From: Mycolicibacter sinensis
GTDB lineage: Bacteria; Actinomycetota; Actinomycetes; Mycobacteriales; Mycobacteriaceae
Direction of reading: 5' to 3'
Assembly: GCF_001667375.1 (NCBI RefSeq)
Contig: NZ_LZIN01000095.1
Location: 1-56,102, forward strand
Length of the DNA stretch: 56,102 nt
The translations under genes and the position numbers were made by a program. This document shows positions 1-6,809 of the stretch, piece after piece. How positions within the stretch are numbered: the first letter of the stretch is position 1; every line of letters starts with the position of its first letter. The notes under the pieces are model-generated. The model worked only from the letters and a program-made list of their open reading frames with translations, was not told the origin of the DNA and did no database searches.

Positions 1-584
1 GCCTGGGGGGGGGGGGGGTGGGGGGCCGGAGCCTCCGGAGCGGGCGGCATCCAGCCCGCGGGCGCCGCCGGTGCGCCGCCCTCGTCGGCGGGTGCCGGCT
101 CGGGGGGCGGTGGCATCCACCACGGTGCCGGCTCGGGTGCCGGGGGCGGAGCCATCGGGTTGTCCAATGCGACGGTCTCGCCGTTCTCGGCCGGGGGGTC
201 ACTGGGAACGTCGCGTTGCGTGGGAGCGGACAGGACGCGACCGCAGACCGGCCACGCACCGCGTCCCTGGCGCGCCAGCACGTTCTCGGCGATGGCGATC
301 TGCTGCTCGCGGCTGGCCTGGTGTGCCACCGGGGCGTACTTGCCGCCGCCGTTGCTGCTCCAGGTGCTCGGCGAGAACTGCAGGCCGCCGTGGTAGCCGT
401 TGCCGGTGTTGATGCCCCAGTTGTTACCGGATTCGCATCGGGCGACGTGGTCCCATTCGTCATCGGTGGCCGCGGCGGCGTGCCCGGCGAGGGCAAGGCT
501 GCCGCCACCGATCACTGCACCGGTGAAGGCGATTTTGGCGATGTTGACGTTCGACTGGGTGGGCTTGCGATGCCGTCCACTCAT
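1..584 (-). CDS. rpfA: Resuscitation-promoting factor RpfA (3' end cut by window edge)
   Basis: The first 194 codons of a secreted Rpf peptidoglycan-cleaving enzyme. A positively charged N-terminus and hydrophobic stretch (about residues 15-39) form a signal peptide ending in AAAA. The Rpf domain follows at about residues 40-116: it has the conserved CESGNNW motif with the putative catalytic Glu at residue 51, paired cysteines C50 and C114, and the GGLQF and TW landmarks of the lysozyme-like fold. After it comes a Pro/Ala/Glu-rich tail with WMPP repeats, as in M. tuberculosis RpfA (Rv0867c). The tail runs off the left edge. The tract encoding prolines is a C14 run on the coding strand. Upstream is a c-di-AMP riboswitch, and the neighbours moaD2/moaA2 match the M. 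tuberculosis order, which supports the name. Confidence 0.93.
   Translation of the reverse strand, partial: MSGRHRKPTQSNVNIAKIAFTGAVIGGGSLALAGHAAAATDDEWDHVARCESGNNWGINTGNGYHGGLQFSPSTWSSNGGGKYAPVAHQASREQQIAIAENVLARQGRGAWPVCGRVLSAPTQRDVPSDPPAENGETVALDNPMAPPPAPEPAPWWMPPPPEPAPADEGGAPAAPAGWMPPAPEAPAPHPPPPQ
5..18. repeat. Homopolymer G14 inside rpfA
   Basis: Fourteen consecutive G on the plus strand (C on the coding strand), followed by T and six more G. It encodes part of the proline-rich tail of RpfA. Runs this long are slippage-prone, so length variation would frameshift the C-terminal tail only. It could also be an assembly artefact at a contig edge. Confidence 0.8.
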
Positions 585-603
585 ACGGTGGTGAATTCCT
601 CTC

Positions 604-812
604 TGTCTACGCCTGCGAGGTCAGCGTCGGGTTCGGGCCAACACAACTGCCCGGCATTAACGCACCGTGGTGCGTGCTATGGCTTCACCCCAAGGGGCCG
701 AGGGTGGCCCCAGGTCCGCTCGCGGCGGACCGGTCGGGTCCCCCGCCTCCATCCATCAGGTATTCGTCGGTTTCCCCGCCCGTTGGATGGAGTTCGGCGC
801 TACGGGAGGGGA
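604..812 (-). ncRNA. ydaO/yuaA-type c-di-AMP riboswitch in the rpfA leader
   Basis: Read on the minus strand, the leader has the landmarks of the actinobacterial ydaO-yuaA element in order: GCGCCGAACTCC near 800-789, GGGGAAACCGACGAA near 777-763, GGGTGAAGCC near 691-682, a short hairpin around GCACCACGGTGC, then CCCGAACCCGACGCTGACC and TCGCAGGCGTAGAC ending about 604. The start codon of rpfA lies 20 nt beyond the 3' end. This class binds cyclic di-AMP and commonly controls Rpf and cell-wall hydrolase genes in Actinobacteria, usually switching expression off when ligand is bound. The exact 5' boundary is approximate. Confidence 0.9.
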
Positions 813-1002
813 AAGGCGGATCGATCGGAAGATTTTCGATGCACCCGGAGATGTACCGTAACCGGTCTTACTGGCATCGTCACGCTTGGCGCGCCCGGGT
901 GTTTTCACTGCTGGTTCTTCTCAAAACACCAGGAAACGGCCGCGTTAGCGCAGGTCAGAGCATGGTCTACCAAGCTGTTGTCAGTCCGTGATCAATTCGT
1001 TA

Positions 1003-1018
1003 TGTGACGTAAATCATG
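1003..1018 (-). promoter_or_regulatory. Possible CRP-family site upstream of rpfA
   Basis: TGTGA-N6-TCATG is an imperfect match (one good half, one weak half) to the mycobacterial CRP (Rv3676-type) consensus TGTGA-N6-TCACA. It lies about 190 bp upstream of the riboswitch start. From memory, rpfA of M. tuberculosis is a CRP target, so the location is plausible. The weak second half-site keeps confidence low. Confidence 0.35.
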
Positions 1019-1074
1019 TCCCCCGCCGGGGTTGATTCGACGGTCCAGCTTCGCCTCTCCCTCGTCGAGGCTCG

Positions 1075-1353
1075 CTATCCGCCGGCGAATGGCGGCAGTA
1101 CGTCGATGGTCTCGCCGGGCTGAAGCGGCGCCGCCTGGTCGCGCACCGCGACCCCGTCACGTAGGTAGGAGCAGCGTCCCAGGACCGTCGCCAGCCGCTC
1201 ATTTCCGCGTGCGAGCGTCTCGGCGAGCTCGGCGACGCCGGCGCCGGTCGGAACCTGGATGCTCTCCGATTCGACGCCGGCGGCCGCTCGCGCCGCGGCG
1301 AAGTAGCGGACGGTCACCGCAACGGCGGTGGGGCTGTCGATCTGCTGCGTCAT
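1075..1353 (-). CDS. moaD2: MoaD-type molybdopterin synthase small subunit
   Basis: A 92-residue beta-grasp (ubiquitin-like) protein ending in the obligatory Gly-Gly (PPFAGG). The C-terminal glycine is adenylated and thiocarboxylated to carry sulfur into molybdopterin synthesis, working with MoaE. Length and the closing motif are typical. The ATG is 3 nt past the moaA2 stop codon, so the two are co-transcribed and probably translationally coupled; the order moaA2-moaD2-rpfA matches Rv0869c-Rv0867c. After the stop, CCCC-GGC-GGGG on the minus strand (about 1020-1031) could form a short terminator-like hairpin. Confidence 0.92.
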   Translation of the reverse strand: MTQQIDSPTAVAVTVRYFAAARAAAGVESESIQVPTGAGVAELAETLARGNERLATVLGRCSYLRDGVAVRDQAAPLQPGETIDVLPPFAGG

Positions 1354-1356
1354 GGG

Positions 1357-2493
1357 TCAACCACCTATCGCACTCATCGGGCGATCCGGCTGAATGAAAT
1401 CCGGATCGTTGATGCCATGGCCGGCCTTCTTGGTCCACATGGCGGCACGCCATGCCTGCTCGATGGCGTCGTCGTCGGAGCCGTTCCGCAACAGGGCCCG
1501 TAGGTCGGATTCCTCGGCGGCGAACAGGCAGTTGCGGATCTGGCCGTCGGCGGTCAGCCGGGTCCGGTCGCAGTCACCGCAGAACGGGCGTGACACCGAG
1601 GCGATGATCCCGAAGGTGCCGGCCGGGTGGTCCGGGCCCTCGTCCACCAGCCAGACCTCGGCCGGCGCGGAGCCGCGCGGCTTCGGGTCGGGTCGCAGCG
1701 CGAACTGGGTCTGCACCAGCTCCAGCAGTTGCTCCACACCGAGGCCGGCGTCGCGGTTCCAGTTGTGGTCGGCGTCCAGCGGCATCATCTCGATGACCCG
1801 CAACTGGTAGCCGTGCTGCAAGCAGAAGCGCAGCAGGTTGACGATGTCCTCGCCGGCGACCTTGGGCGCGAGTACGGCGTTGACCTTGATCGGCTTCATG
1901 CCGGCCTGCGCGGCGGCGTCCAGGCCGTCGAGCACGTCGGGCAGCCGGTCCCGCCGGGTGATCTCGGCGAAGTGGGCGCGGTCGACGGTGTCCAGCGACA
2001 CGTTGATCCGGTCCAGTCCGGCCGCCACCAGGGCGCCGGCGCGCCGGGCCAGCCCCAGGCCGTTGGTGGTCAGCGCGATCTCGGGACGCGGCTGCAGGCT
2101 CGCCGCGGCGGCCACCACGTCCTCGAGGTGGCGGGCCAGCAACGGCTCGCCGCCGGTGAACCGGATGTCGGTGATGCCCAGCCGGGTGACGCCGATCCGC
2201 ATCAGCCGGATCAGCTCGTCGTCTTGTAGGAGGTGCTGGCTGGGAATCCAGTCCAGGCCCTCGGCCGGCATGCAGTAGGTACAGCGCAGGTTGCACCGGT
2301 CGGTCAGGGAGATCCGCAGGTCGGTGTGCACTCGGCCGAACGTGTCGACCAGCGGGCCAGCGGTCGGCATCTGTTGGGCGATGGCTCGCTGCACGGCTTC
2401 ATCGAAGGCTTGCCGGGCGACGACGTTCTTGTCGTCCGCGCCGGCGTCCACCTGCGGTGATGGGGTCTGCAGATCCCGTTGCCTCAACGTCAT
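1357..2493 (-). CDS. moaA2: GTP 3',8-cyclase MoaA (radical SAM, molybdenum cofactor)
   Basis: Radical-SAM enzyme that turns GTP into 3',8-cyclo-GTP, the first step of molybdenum cofactor synthesis. With the ATG at 2493 it has 378 residues. The CX3CX2C cluster motif is C67-C71-C74 (DRCNLRCTYC), followed by FTGGEPLL; the second 4Fe-4S cluster has CGDC and a later C in the QIRNC segment; the protein ends with the double glycine that MoaA needs for activity. I chose 2493 (MTLRQ) because M. tuberculosis MoaA2 begins near this point. The frame is open to 2601, but the extra 36 residues are Arg-rich and unlike MoaA. It is divergent from cspB. Confidence 0.92.
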   Translation of the reverse strand: MTLRQRDLQTPSPQVDAGADDKNVVARQAFDEAVQRAIAQQMPTAGPLVDTFGRVHTDLRISLTDRCNLRCTYCMPAEGLDWIPSQHLLQDDELIRLMRIGVTRLGITDIRFTGGEPLLARHLEDVVAAAASLQPRPEIALTTNGLGLARRAGALVAAGLDRINVSLDTVDRAHFAEITRRDRLPDVLDGLDAAAQAGMKPIKVNAVLAPKVAGEDIVNLLRFCLQHGYQLRVIEMMPLDADHNWNRDAGLGVEQLLELVQTQFALRPDPKPRGSAPAEVWLVDEGPDHPAGTFGIIASVSRPFCGDCDRTRLTADGQIRNCLFAAEESDLRALLRNGSDDDAIEQAWRAAMWTKKAGHGINDPDFIQPDRPMSAIGG

Positions 2494-2708
2494 GTGCGTA
2501 TCCGATTCGGTTGGCCGGAGGGCGACCAGAACCCGTTCGGCGTCTGGCGCACGTCGTCTCCAGCGGCGCCACCAGCTTACCGAGTAAACCGGGGTGCTCA
2601 TGCGGGCCTGGTCCGAGTAAGATTGGCAGCCGACGCGTCCTGCGCAGGCGGGACGCTTCCTTTATGTCCCCCGAGTGCGTGATCGTCCAAGACAAGCAGG
2701 TGAGACCA
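2494..2708. promoter_or_regulatory. Divergent promoter region moaA2 / cspB
   Basis: 215 bp between two divergent genes. It should hold both promoters and the cspB leader RNA. I see no convincing -10/-35 pair or palindrome. A weaker upstream start for moaA2 (2601) would occupy about half of it. Confidence 0.5.
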
Positions 2709-3119
2709 GTGCCGACCGGCAAGGTGAAGTGGTACGACGCCGCCAAGGGCTTCGGCTTCCTGTCCCAGGAGGAAGGCGAGGACGTCTACGTCCGCGCCTC
2801 GGCCCTGCCGGACGGCGTGGAGGGTCTCAAGGCGGGCCAGCGGGTGGAGTTCGGCGTCGCCGCCGGCCGTCGCGGACCGCAGGCGCTGACCGTCACGCTG
2901 ATCGATCCGCCGCCGAGCCTGACCCGCAGCCGCCGGGAGGCCGCGCCGGCCGAGCACAAGCACAGCCCCGACGAGCTGCACGGCATGGTCGAGGACATGA
3001 TCACCCTGCTCGAAGGCACGGTGCAGCCCGAACTGCGCAAGGGCAAATATCCCGACCGCAAGACCGCCCGGCAGATCTCCGAGGTGGTCAAGGCCGTGGC
3101 GCGCGAGCTCGACGCCTAG
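2709..3119 (+). CDS. cspB: Cold-shock-domain protein CspB (Rv0871-type)
   Basis: A 136-residue protein that begins with a cold-shock (OB-fold) domain at residues 1-67: KVKWYD, the RNP1 motif KGFGFL (13-18) and the RNP2-like DVYVRAS (25-31). These bind single-stranded RNA or DNA. Unlike the 67-residue housekeeping CspA, it has a ~65-residue C-terminal extension with a charged helical segment (about residues 88-134), as in M. tuberculosis Rv0871 (135 residues). The start is GTG, preceded by AGGTGA. The M. tuberculosis neighbour PE_PGRS15 (Rv0872c) is absent between this gene and fadE10. Confidence 0.9.
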   Translation: MPTGKVKWYDAAKGFGFLSQEEGEDVYVRASALPDGVEGLKAGQRVEFGVAAGRRGPQALTVTLIDPPPSLTRSRREAAPAEHKHSPDELHGMVEDMITLLEGTVQPELRKGKYPDRKTARQISEVVKAVARELDA

Positions 3120-3171
3120 CCAAGGCCGAGGTGTAGCGGAAGGCCTGATCGGGGAACACCGGTTGATAATC

Positions 3172-3187
3172 GCTCGACGACGAGCGC
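3172..3187. other. Small hairpin upstream of fadE10
   Basis: CGCTCG-ACGA-CGAGCG, a perfect 6 bp stem with a 4 nt loop, 53 bp after the cspB stop and 23 bp before the fadE10 start. No U-tract follows. It could be a weak terminator of cspB or part of the fadE10 leader. Confidence 0.4.
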
Positions 3188-3209
3188 CGTCAAACCGGGA
3201 GGTGCGGTG

Positions 3210-5150
3210 ATGGCACAGCAGGTCACCGAGGAGCAAGCCAGGGCCGTCGCGGAGGAATCCCGCGAAAGTGGTTGGGACAAACCGTCCTTCGCCAAGGGAC
3301 TGTTTTTGGGGCGTTTCCCGCTCGAACTGATTCACCCGTTTCCCCGGCCGTCGGATGACGATGCCGCGCGCACCGAGGAATTCCTGGGCAGGCTGCGGGA
3401 GTTCCTCGACACCGTCGATAGCGCCGTCATCGAACGCGACGCCCGGATTCCGGACGAATACGTCAAGGGTCTGGCCGAGCTCGGCTGTTTCGGGCTGAAG
3501 ATCCCGCGCGAGTACGGCGGTCTGGGCATGTCGCAGGTCGCCTACAACCGGGCGCTGGTGATGGTGTCCAGTGTGCACGCCAGCCTGGGGGCGCTGCTGA
3601 GTGCGCATCAGTCGATCGGGGTGCCCGAACCGCTCAAACTGGCCGGCACCGAGGAACAGAAGCAGAAGTTCCTGCCGCGGTGTGCGGCCGGGGCGGTGTC
3701 GGCGTTCCTGCTGACCGAGCCCGACGTCGGATCCGACCCGGCCCGGCTGGCATCGACCGCGACACCGATCGAGGACGGCGCCGCTTATGAGTTGGAGGGC
3801 GTGAAGCTCTGGACCACCAACGGCGTCGTCGCCGACCTGTTGGTGGTGATGGCCCGCGTGCCCAAGGTCGACGGGCATCGCGGCGGGATCAGTGCCTTCG
3901 TGGTGGAAGCCGACTCGCCCGGGATCACCGTCGAACGCCGCAATGCGTTCATGGGGTTGCGCGGGATCGAGAACGGGGTGACCCGGCTCCATGCGGTCCG
4001 GGTGCCCGCCGAGAACCTGATCGGGCGCGAGGGCGACGGCCTGAAGATCGCCTTGACCACTCTCAACGCCGGGCGCCTGGCGATCCCTGCGATGGCGACC
4101 GGATCGGCGAAGTGGTCGCTGAAGATCGCCCGGGAGTGGTCCCGGGAGCGGGTCCAGTGGGGCAGGCCGGTCGGCGAGCACGAGGCGGTGGCCAAGAAGA
4201 TCGCGTTCATCGCCGCCACCGGCTACGCGCTGGAGGCGGTGTTGGAGCTGTCCGGTCAGATGGCCGACGAAGACCGCAATGACATCCGGATCGAGGCGGC
4301 GCTGGCCAAGCTGTGGTCCAGCGAGATGGCCTGTGTCATCGCCGACGAGTTGCTGCAGATTCGCGGGGGCCGCGGTTATGAGACCGCGGAGTCACTCGCC
4401 GCCCGCGGGGAGCGTGCGGTACCGGTGGAACAACTGGTGCGCGACCTGCGGATCAACCGCATCTTCGAGGGGTCCAGCGAGATCATGCGGCTGCTGATCG
4501 CGCGCGAGGCCGTCGACCCACACCTGAGCGCCGCCGGGGAGCTCGCCAACCCCAAAGCCGGTCTGCGGCAGAAGGCCCAATCGGCCGCCGGAGCCAGCGG
4601 ATTCTACTCAAAGTGGTTGCCGCAATTGGTTTTCGGCGAAGGTCAGCGTCCCACCGGTTACCGCGAGTTCGGCCGGTTGGCGGCGCATCTGCGCTTTGTC
4701 GAACGGCATTCGCGCAAGCTGGCGCGCAACACGTTCTACGGCATGGCGCGCTGGCAGGCCGGCTTGGAGAAAAAGCAGGGCTTTTTGGGCCGCGTCGTCG
4801 ACATCGGGGCGGAGCTGTTCGCGATGGCAGCGGTCTGCGTGCACGCGGAGGCGCAACGGGCGGCAGATTCCGCCGAAGGGCAGCAGGCCTACCAGCTGGC
4901 CGACGCGTTCTGTCAGCAGTCGCGTCTGCGGGTCGAGGCGCTGTTCGCCGCGTTGTGGGCCAACACCGACGACACCGACGTCGCGCTGGCCCACGCGGTG
5001 CTCGAGGACCGCCATACCTGGCTGGAGGACGGCATCCTCGATCCGTCGGAAGGCACCGGGCCGTGGATCGCGCACTGGGAGCCGGGTGCCTCCGAGGAAC
5101 CCAATCTGGCCCGGCACTTCGGGGCCGACTCTGCTGTGCAGCAAAGCTGA
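3210..5150 (+). CDS. fadE10: Acyl-CoA dehydrogenase FadE10
   Basis: A 646-residue FAD-dependent acyl-CoA dehydrogenase, longer than the ~380-residue family norm because of a C-terminal helical extension, as in M. tuberculosis FadE10 (650 residues). Landmarks: an N-terminal helical domain, FLLTEPDVGSD and TNGVVADLLVVMARV in the middle beta-domain, and the C-terminal domain with IRGGRGYE and NRIFEGSSEIMRLLI. It would oxidise acyl-CoA to trans-2-enoyl-CoA and pass electrons to ETF. The ATG at 3210 is preceded by GGGAGGT with good spacing; an in-frame GTG lies just upstream at 3207. The stop codon is inside a 22 bp palindrome. Confidence 0.94.
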   Translation: MAQQVTEEQARAVAEESRESGWDKPSFAKGLFLGRFPLELIHPFPRPSDDDAARTEEFLGRLREFLDTVDSAVIERDARIPDEYVKGLAELGCFGLKIPREYGGLGMSQVAYNRALVMVSSVHASLGALLSAHQSIGVPEPLKLAGTEEQKQKFLPRCAAGAVSAFLLTEPDVGSDPARLASTATPIEDGAAYELEGVKLWTTNGVVADLLVVMARVPKVDGHRGGISAFVVEADSPGITVERRNAFMGLRGIENGVTRLHAVRVPAENLIGREGDGLKIALTTLNAGRLAIPAMATGSAKWSLKIAREWSRERVQWGRPVGEHEAVAKKIAFIAATGYALEAVLELSGQMADEDRNDIRIEAALAKLWSSEMACVIADELLQIRGGRGYETAESLAARGERAVPVEQLVRDLRINRIFEGSSEIMRLLIAREAVDPHLSAAGELANPKAGLRQKAQSAAGASGFYSKWLPQLVFGEGQRPTGYREFGRLAAHLRFVERHSRKLARNTFYGMARWQAGLEKKQGFLGRVVDIGAELFAMAAVCVHAEAQRAADSAEGQQAYQLADAFCQQSRLRVEALFAALWANTDDTDVALAHAVLEDRHTWLEDGILDPSEGTGPWIAHWEPGASEEPNLARHFGADSAVQQS

Positions 5151-5162
5151 GCTCAGCTTTGC
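5141..5162. terminator. 22 bp perfect palindrome over the fadE10 stop codon
   Basis: A perfect inverted repeat of GCAAAGCTGAG with its complement, with no loop on DNA. As RNA it folds into a 9 bp stem with an AGCT loop. The TGA of fadE10 lies inside the 5' arm. There is no U-run, but mycobacterial terminators often lack one. It sits 23 bp before the next start codon, so it could equally be an operator. Confidence 0.5.
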
Positions 5163-5185
5163 ACGACCGTGGCACGCTGGTAACC

Positions 5186-6190
5186 ATGGCCTCCTACGTT
5201 GCTGCCGGTGGCGATTTCGAACGCGACACCGACTACATCACCACCCGGATCACCGCCGACGGCCGCGACGGCTACCCCGTCGAGCCCGGCCGCTACCGGC
5301 TGATCGTTGCGCGGGCCTGCCCGTGGGCCAACCGCACCATCATCGTGCGGCGACTGCTCGGGCTGGAAGACGTTATCTCCATTGGGTTTTGCGGACCGAC
5401 CCACGATCAGCGCAGTTGGACCTTCGACCTCGATCCCGGCGGTGTGGACCCGGTGCTGAAGATCCCACGATTGCAGGACGCCTACTTCAAGCGCTTTGCG
5501 GACTACCCCAAAGGCATCACCGTGCCGGCGATCGTCGACGTGCCCACCGGTGCGGTGGTCACGAACGATTTCGCCCAGATCACCCTGGACTTCTCCACGC
5601 AGTGGACGGCCTACCACCGCGACGGCGCCCCGCAGCTGTACCCCGAGCCGCTGCGGGCCGAGATCGACGAGGTGGCACGGCGGATCTACACCGAGATCAA
5701 CAACGGCGTCTACCGGTGTGGCTTCGCCGGCAGCCAGGACGCCTACAGCGCCGCCTACGACCGGTTGTTCACCGCACTGGACTGGGTCTGCGATCGCCTG
5801 GCGGATCAGCGATACCTGGTGGGCGACACCATCACCGAGGCCGACGTGCGGCTGTTCACCACCCTGGCCCGGTTCGATCCGGTCTATCACGGGCACTTCA
5901 AATGCAACCGCCAGAAGCTGTCCGAGATGCCGGTGCTATGGGCCTACGCGCGGGACCTGTTCCAGACGCCCGGCTTCGGCGACACCACCGACTTCGTGCA
6001 GATCAAGCGGCACTACTACATCGTGCACGCCGACATCAATCCCTCGGGGATCGTTCCCGACGGCCCGGACCTGGCGAATTGGCTTTCGCCCCATGGGCGA
6101 GAAGCGCTGGGCGGCAGGCCATTCGGGGACGGGACTCCGCCGGGGCCGGTGCCGGACGCCGAGCGGGTGACCGCCGGGCACGGAGCATGA
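5186..6190 (+). CDS. Glutathionyl-hydroquinone reductase-like (ECM4/YqjG family) thiol transferase
   Basis: A 334-residue protein of the Xi/ECM4-type glutathione-transferase superfamily. An N-terminal thioredoxin-like domain carries the active-site CPWAN with C45, followed by an all-helical GST C-domain (AYSAAYDRLF, LVGDTITEADVRLF, FDPVYHGHFKCN). Family members remove a thiol adduct from hydroquinones using this cysteine. Mycobacteria make mycothiol rather than glutathione, so the natural co-substrate is probably mycothiol (inference). It has no counterpart at this place in M. tuberculosis. It starts 36 bp after fadE10, separated by the palindrome. Confidence 0.85.
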   Translation: MASYVAAGGDFERDTDYITTRITADGRDGYPVEPGRYRLIVARACPWANRTIIVRRLLGLEDVISIGFCGPTHDQRSWTFDLDPGGVDPVLKIPRLQDAYFKRFADYPKGITVPAIVDVPTGAVVTNDFAQITLDFSTQWTAYHRDGAPQLYPEPLRAEIDEVARRIYTEINNGVYRCGFAGSQDAYSAAYDRLFTALDWVCDRLADQRYLVGDTITEADVRLFTTLARFDPVYHGHFKCNRQKLSEMPVLWAYARDLFQTPGFGDTTDFVQIKRHYYIVHADINPSGIVPDGPDLANWLSPHGREALGGRPFGDGTPPGPVPDAERVTAGHGA

Positions 6191-6231
6191 GGCTCTCGCT
6201 CCCGCATTTCGCCGTGCGAATCGCCTTAGCG

Positions 6232-6293
6232 CGCCGAACGTGTACTGACTGCGACATTCGCCGCGATTTTTCGCATTCGATGCACGTTCGGCG
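6232..6293 (-). repeat. Palindromic intergenic repeat, copy A
   Basis: 62 bp bounded by perfect 11 bp inverted ends (CGCCGAACGTG / CACGTTCGGCG), with an internal TGCGAAAAA-type segment. Its reverse complement matches copy B at 16953-17013 closely from end to end. It lies exactly between two convergent genes, ending 2 bp before the stop of the opposing gene, and would fold into a long imperfect hairpin on either strand, so it may terminate both transcripts. Confidence 0.75.
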
Positions 6294-6295
6294 AA

Positions 6296-6802
6296 TCAGG
6301 AACTGTCGCCCCGGTGCCACTGCAGGCCCACCGCCCATTCGGCGTGCGGCACCGCGAACGTCTCGTCGGTATCCCGGTCCACGACCAGGGTGAGCAACTG
6401 CACCACCAGACCGCGTAGCGGGCCGCGTTGCGGATCGACGGTGGGGACGGTGACCGCCAGGGTGCTGCCCGGCGAATACATCTCGCCGGTGGCATCGCCC
6501 GGGTCGTCGTAGAGCCGCAGCAGCCGCCACGGCGCCCGGCTGATCACGCTGCTCACCGAGAGCTGGACCGGATGGCGCTCGTCGACCGCCAGCGTGCCCT
6601 TCGCCTCGGTCACGAAGCACTCGTCGAGGTCGAGTACATCGCAGTACAGGTACGGCCCGGCATGGGTGAGGCGCCCGTGGGAGTAGGCGCTGATCTGCGG
6701 CGGCGTCGGGGTCCCGCGGCTGAACCACCAGGTACCGAACCCGGCGAGCGCCGATACCGCCACCACCAGCACCGCCACCAGCACGGCCATCGAGCGTTTC
6801 AC
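6296..6802 (-). CDS. DUF2771 exported protein (Rv0875c-type)
   Basis: 168 residues with an N-terminal hydrophobic segment (about 5-27) that is either a signal anchor or an uncleaved signal peptide, then an exported beta-rich domain with several acidic loops. Function unknown. Length, N-terminal anchor and position next to the MFS gene match Rv0875c of M. tuberculosis, which is a DUF2771 protein. It starts 7 bp after the MFS stop codon, so the pair is one transcript. The 3' end abuts the palindromic repeat. Confidence 0.8.
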   Translation of the reverse strand: MKRSMAVLVAVLVVAVSALAGFGTWWFSRGTPTPPQISAYSHGRLTHAGPYLYCDVLDLDECFVTEAKGTLAVDERHPVQLSVSSVISRAPWRLLRLYDDPGDATGEMYSPGSTLAVTVPTVDPQRGPLRGLVVQLLTLVVDRDTDETFAVPHAEWAVGLQWHRGDSS

Positions 6803-6809
6803 CTGTTCA

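Noticed and set aside
2493..2601. Upstream start of moaA2 at 2601
   Set aside because: The added 36 residues are Arg/Trp-rich and absent from the M. tuberculosis protein; 2493 gives a family-like length.
2598..4181. 527-codon minus-strand frame across cspB and fadE10
   Set aside because: Antisense to two clear genes, with composition biased to Asp/Gly/His/Arg and no family motif.
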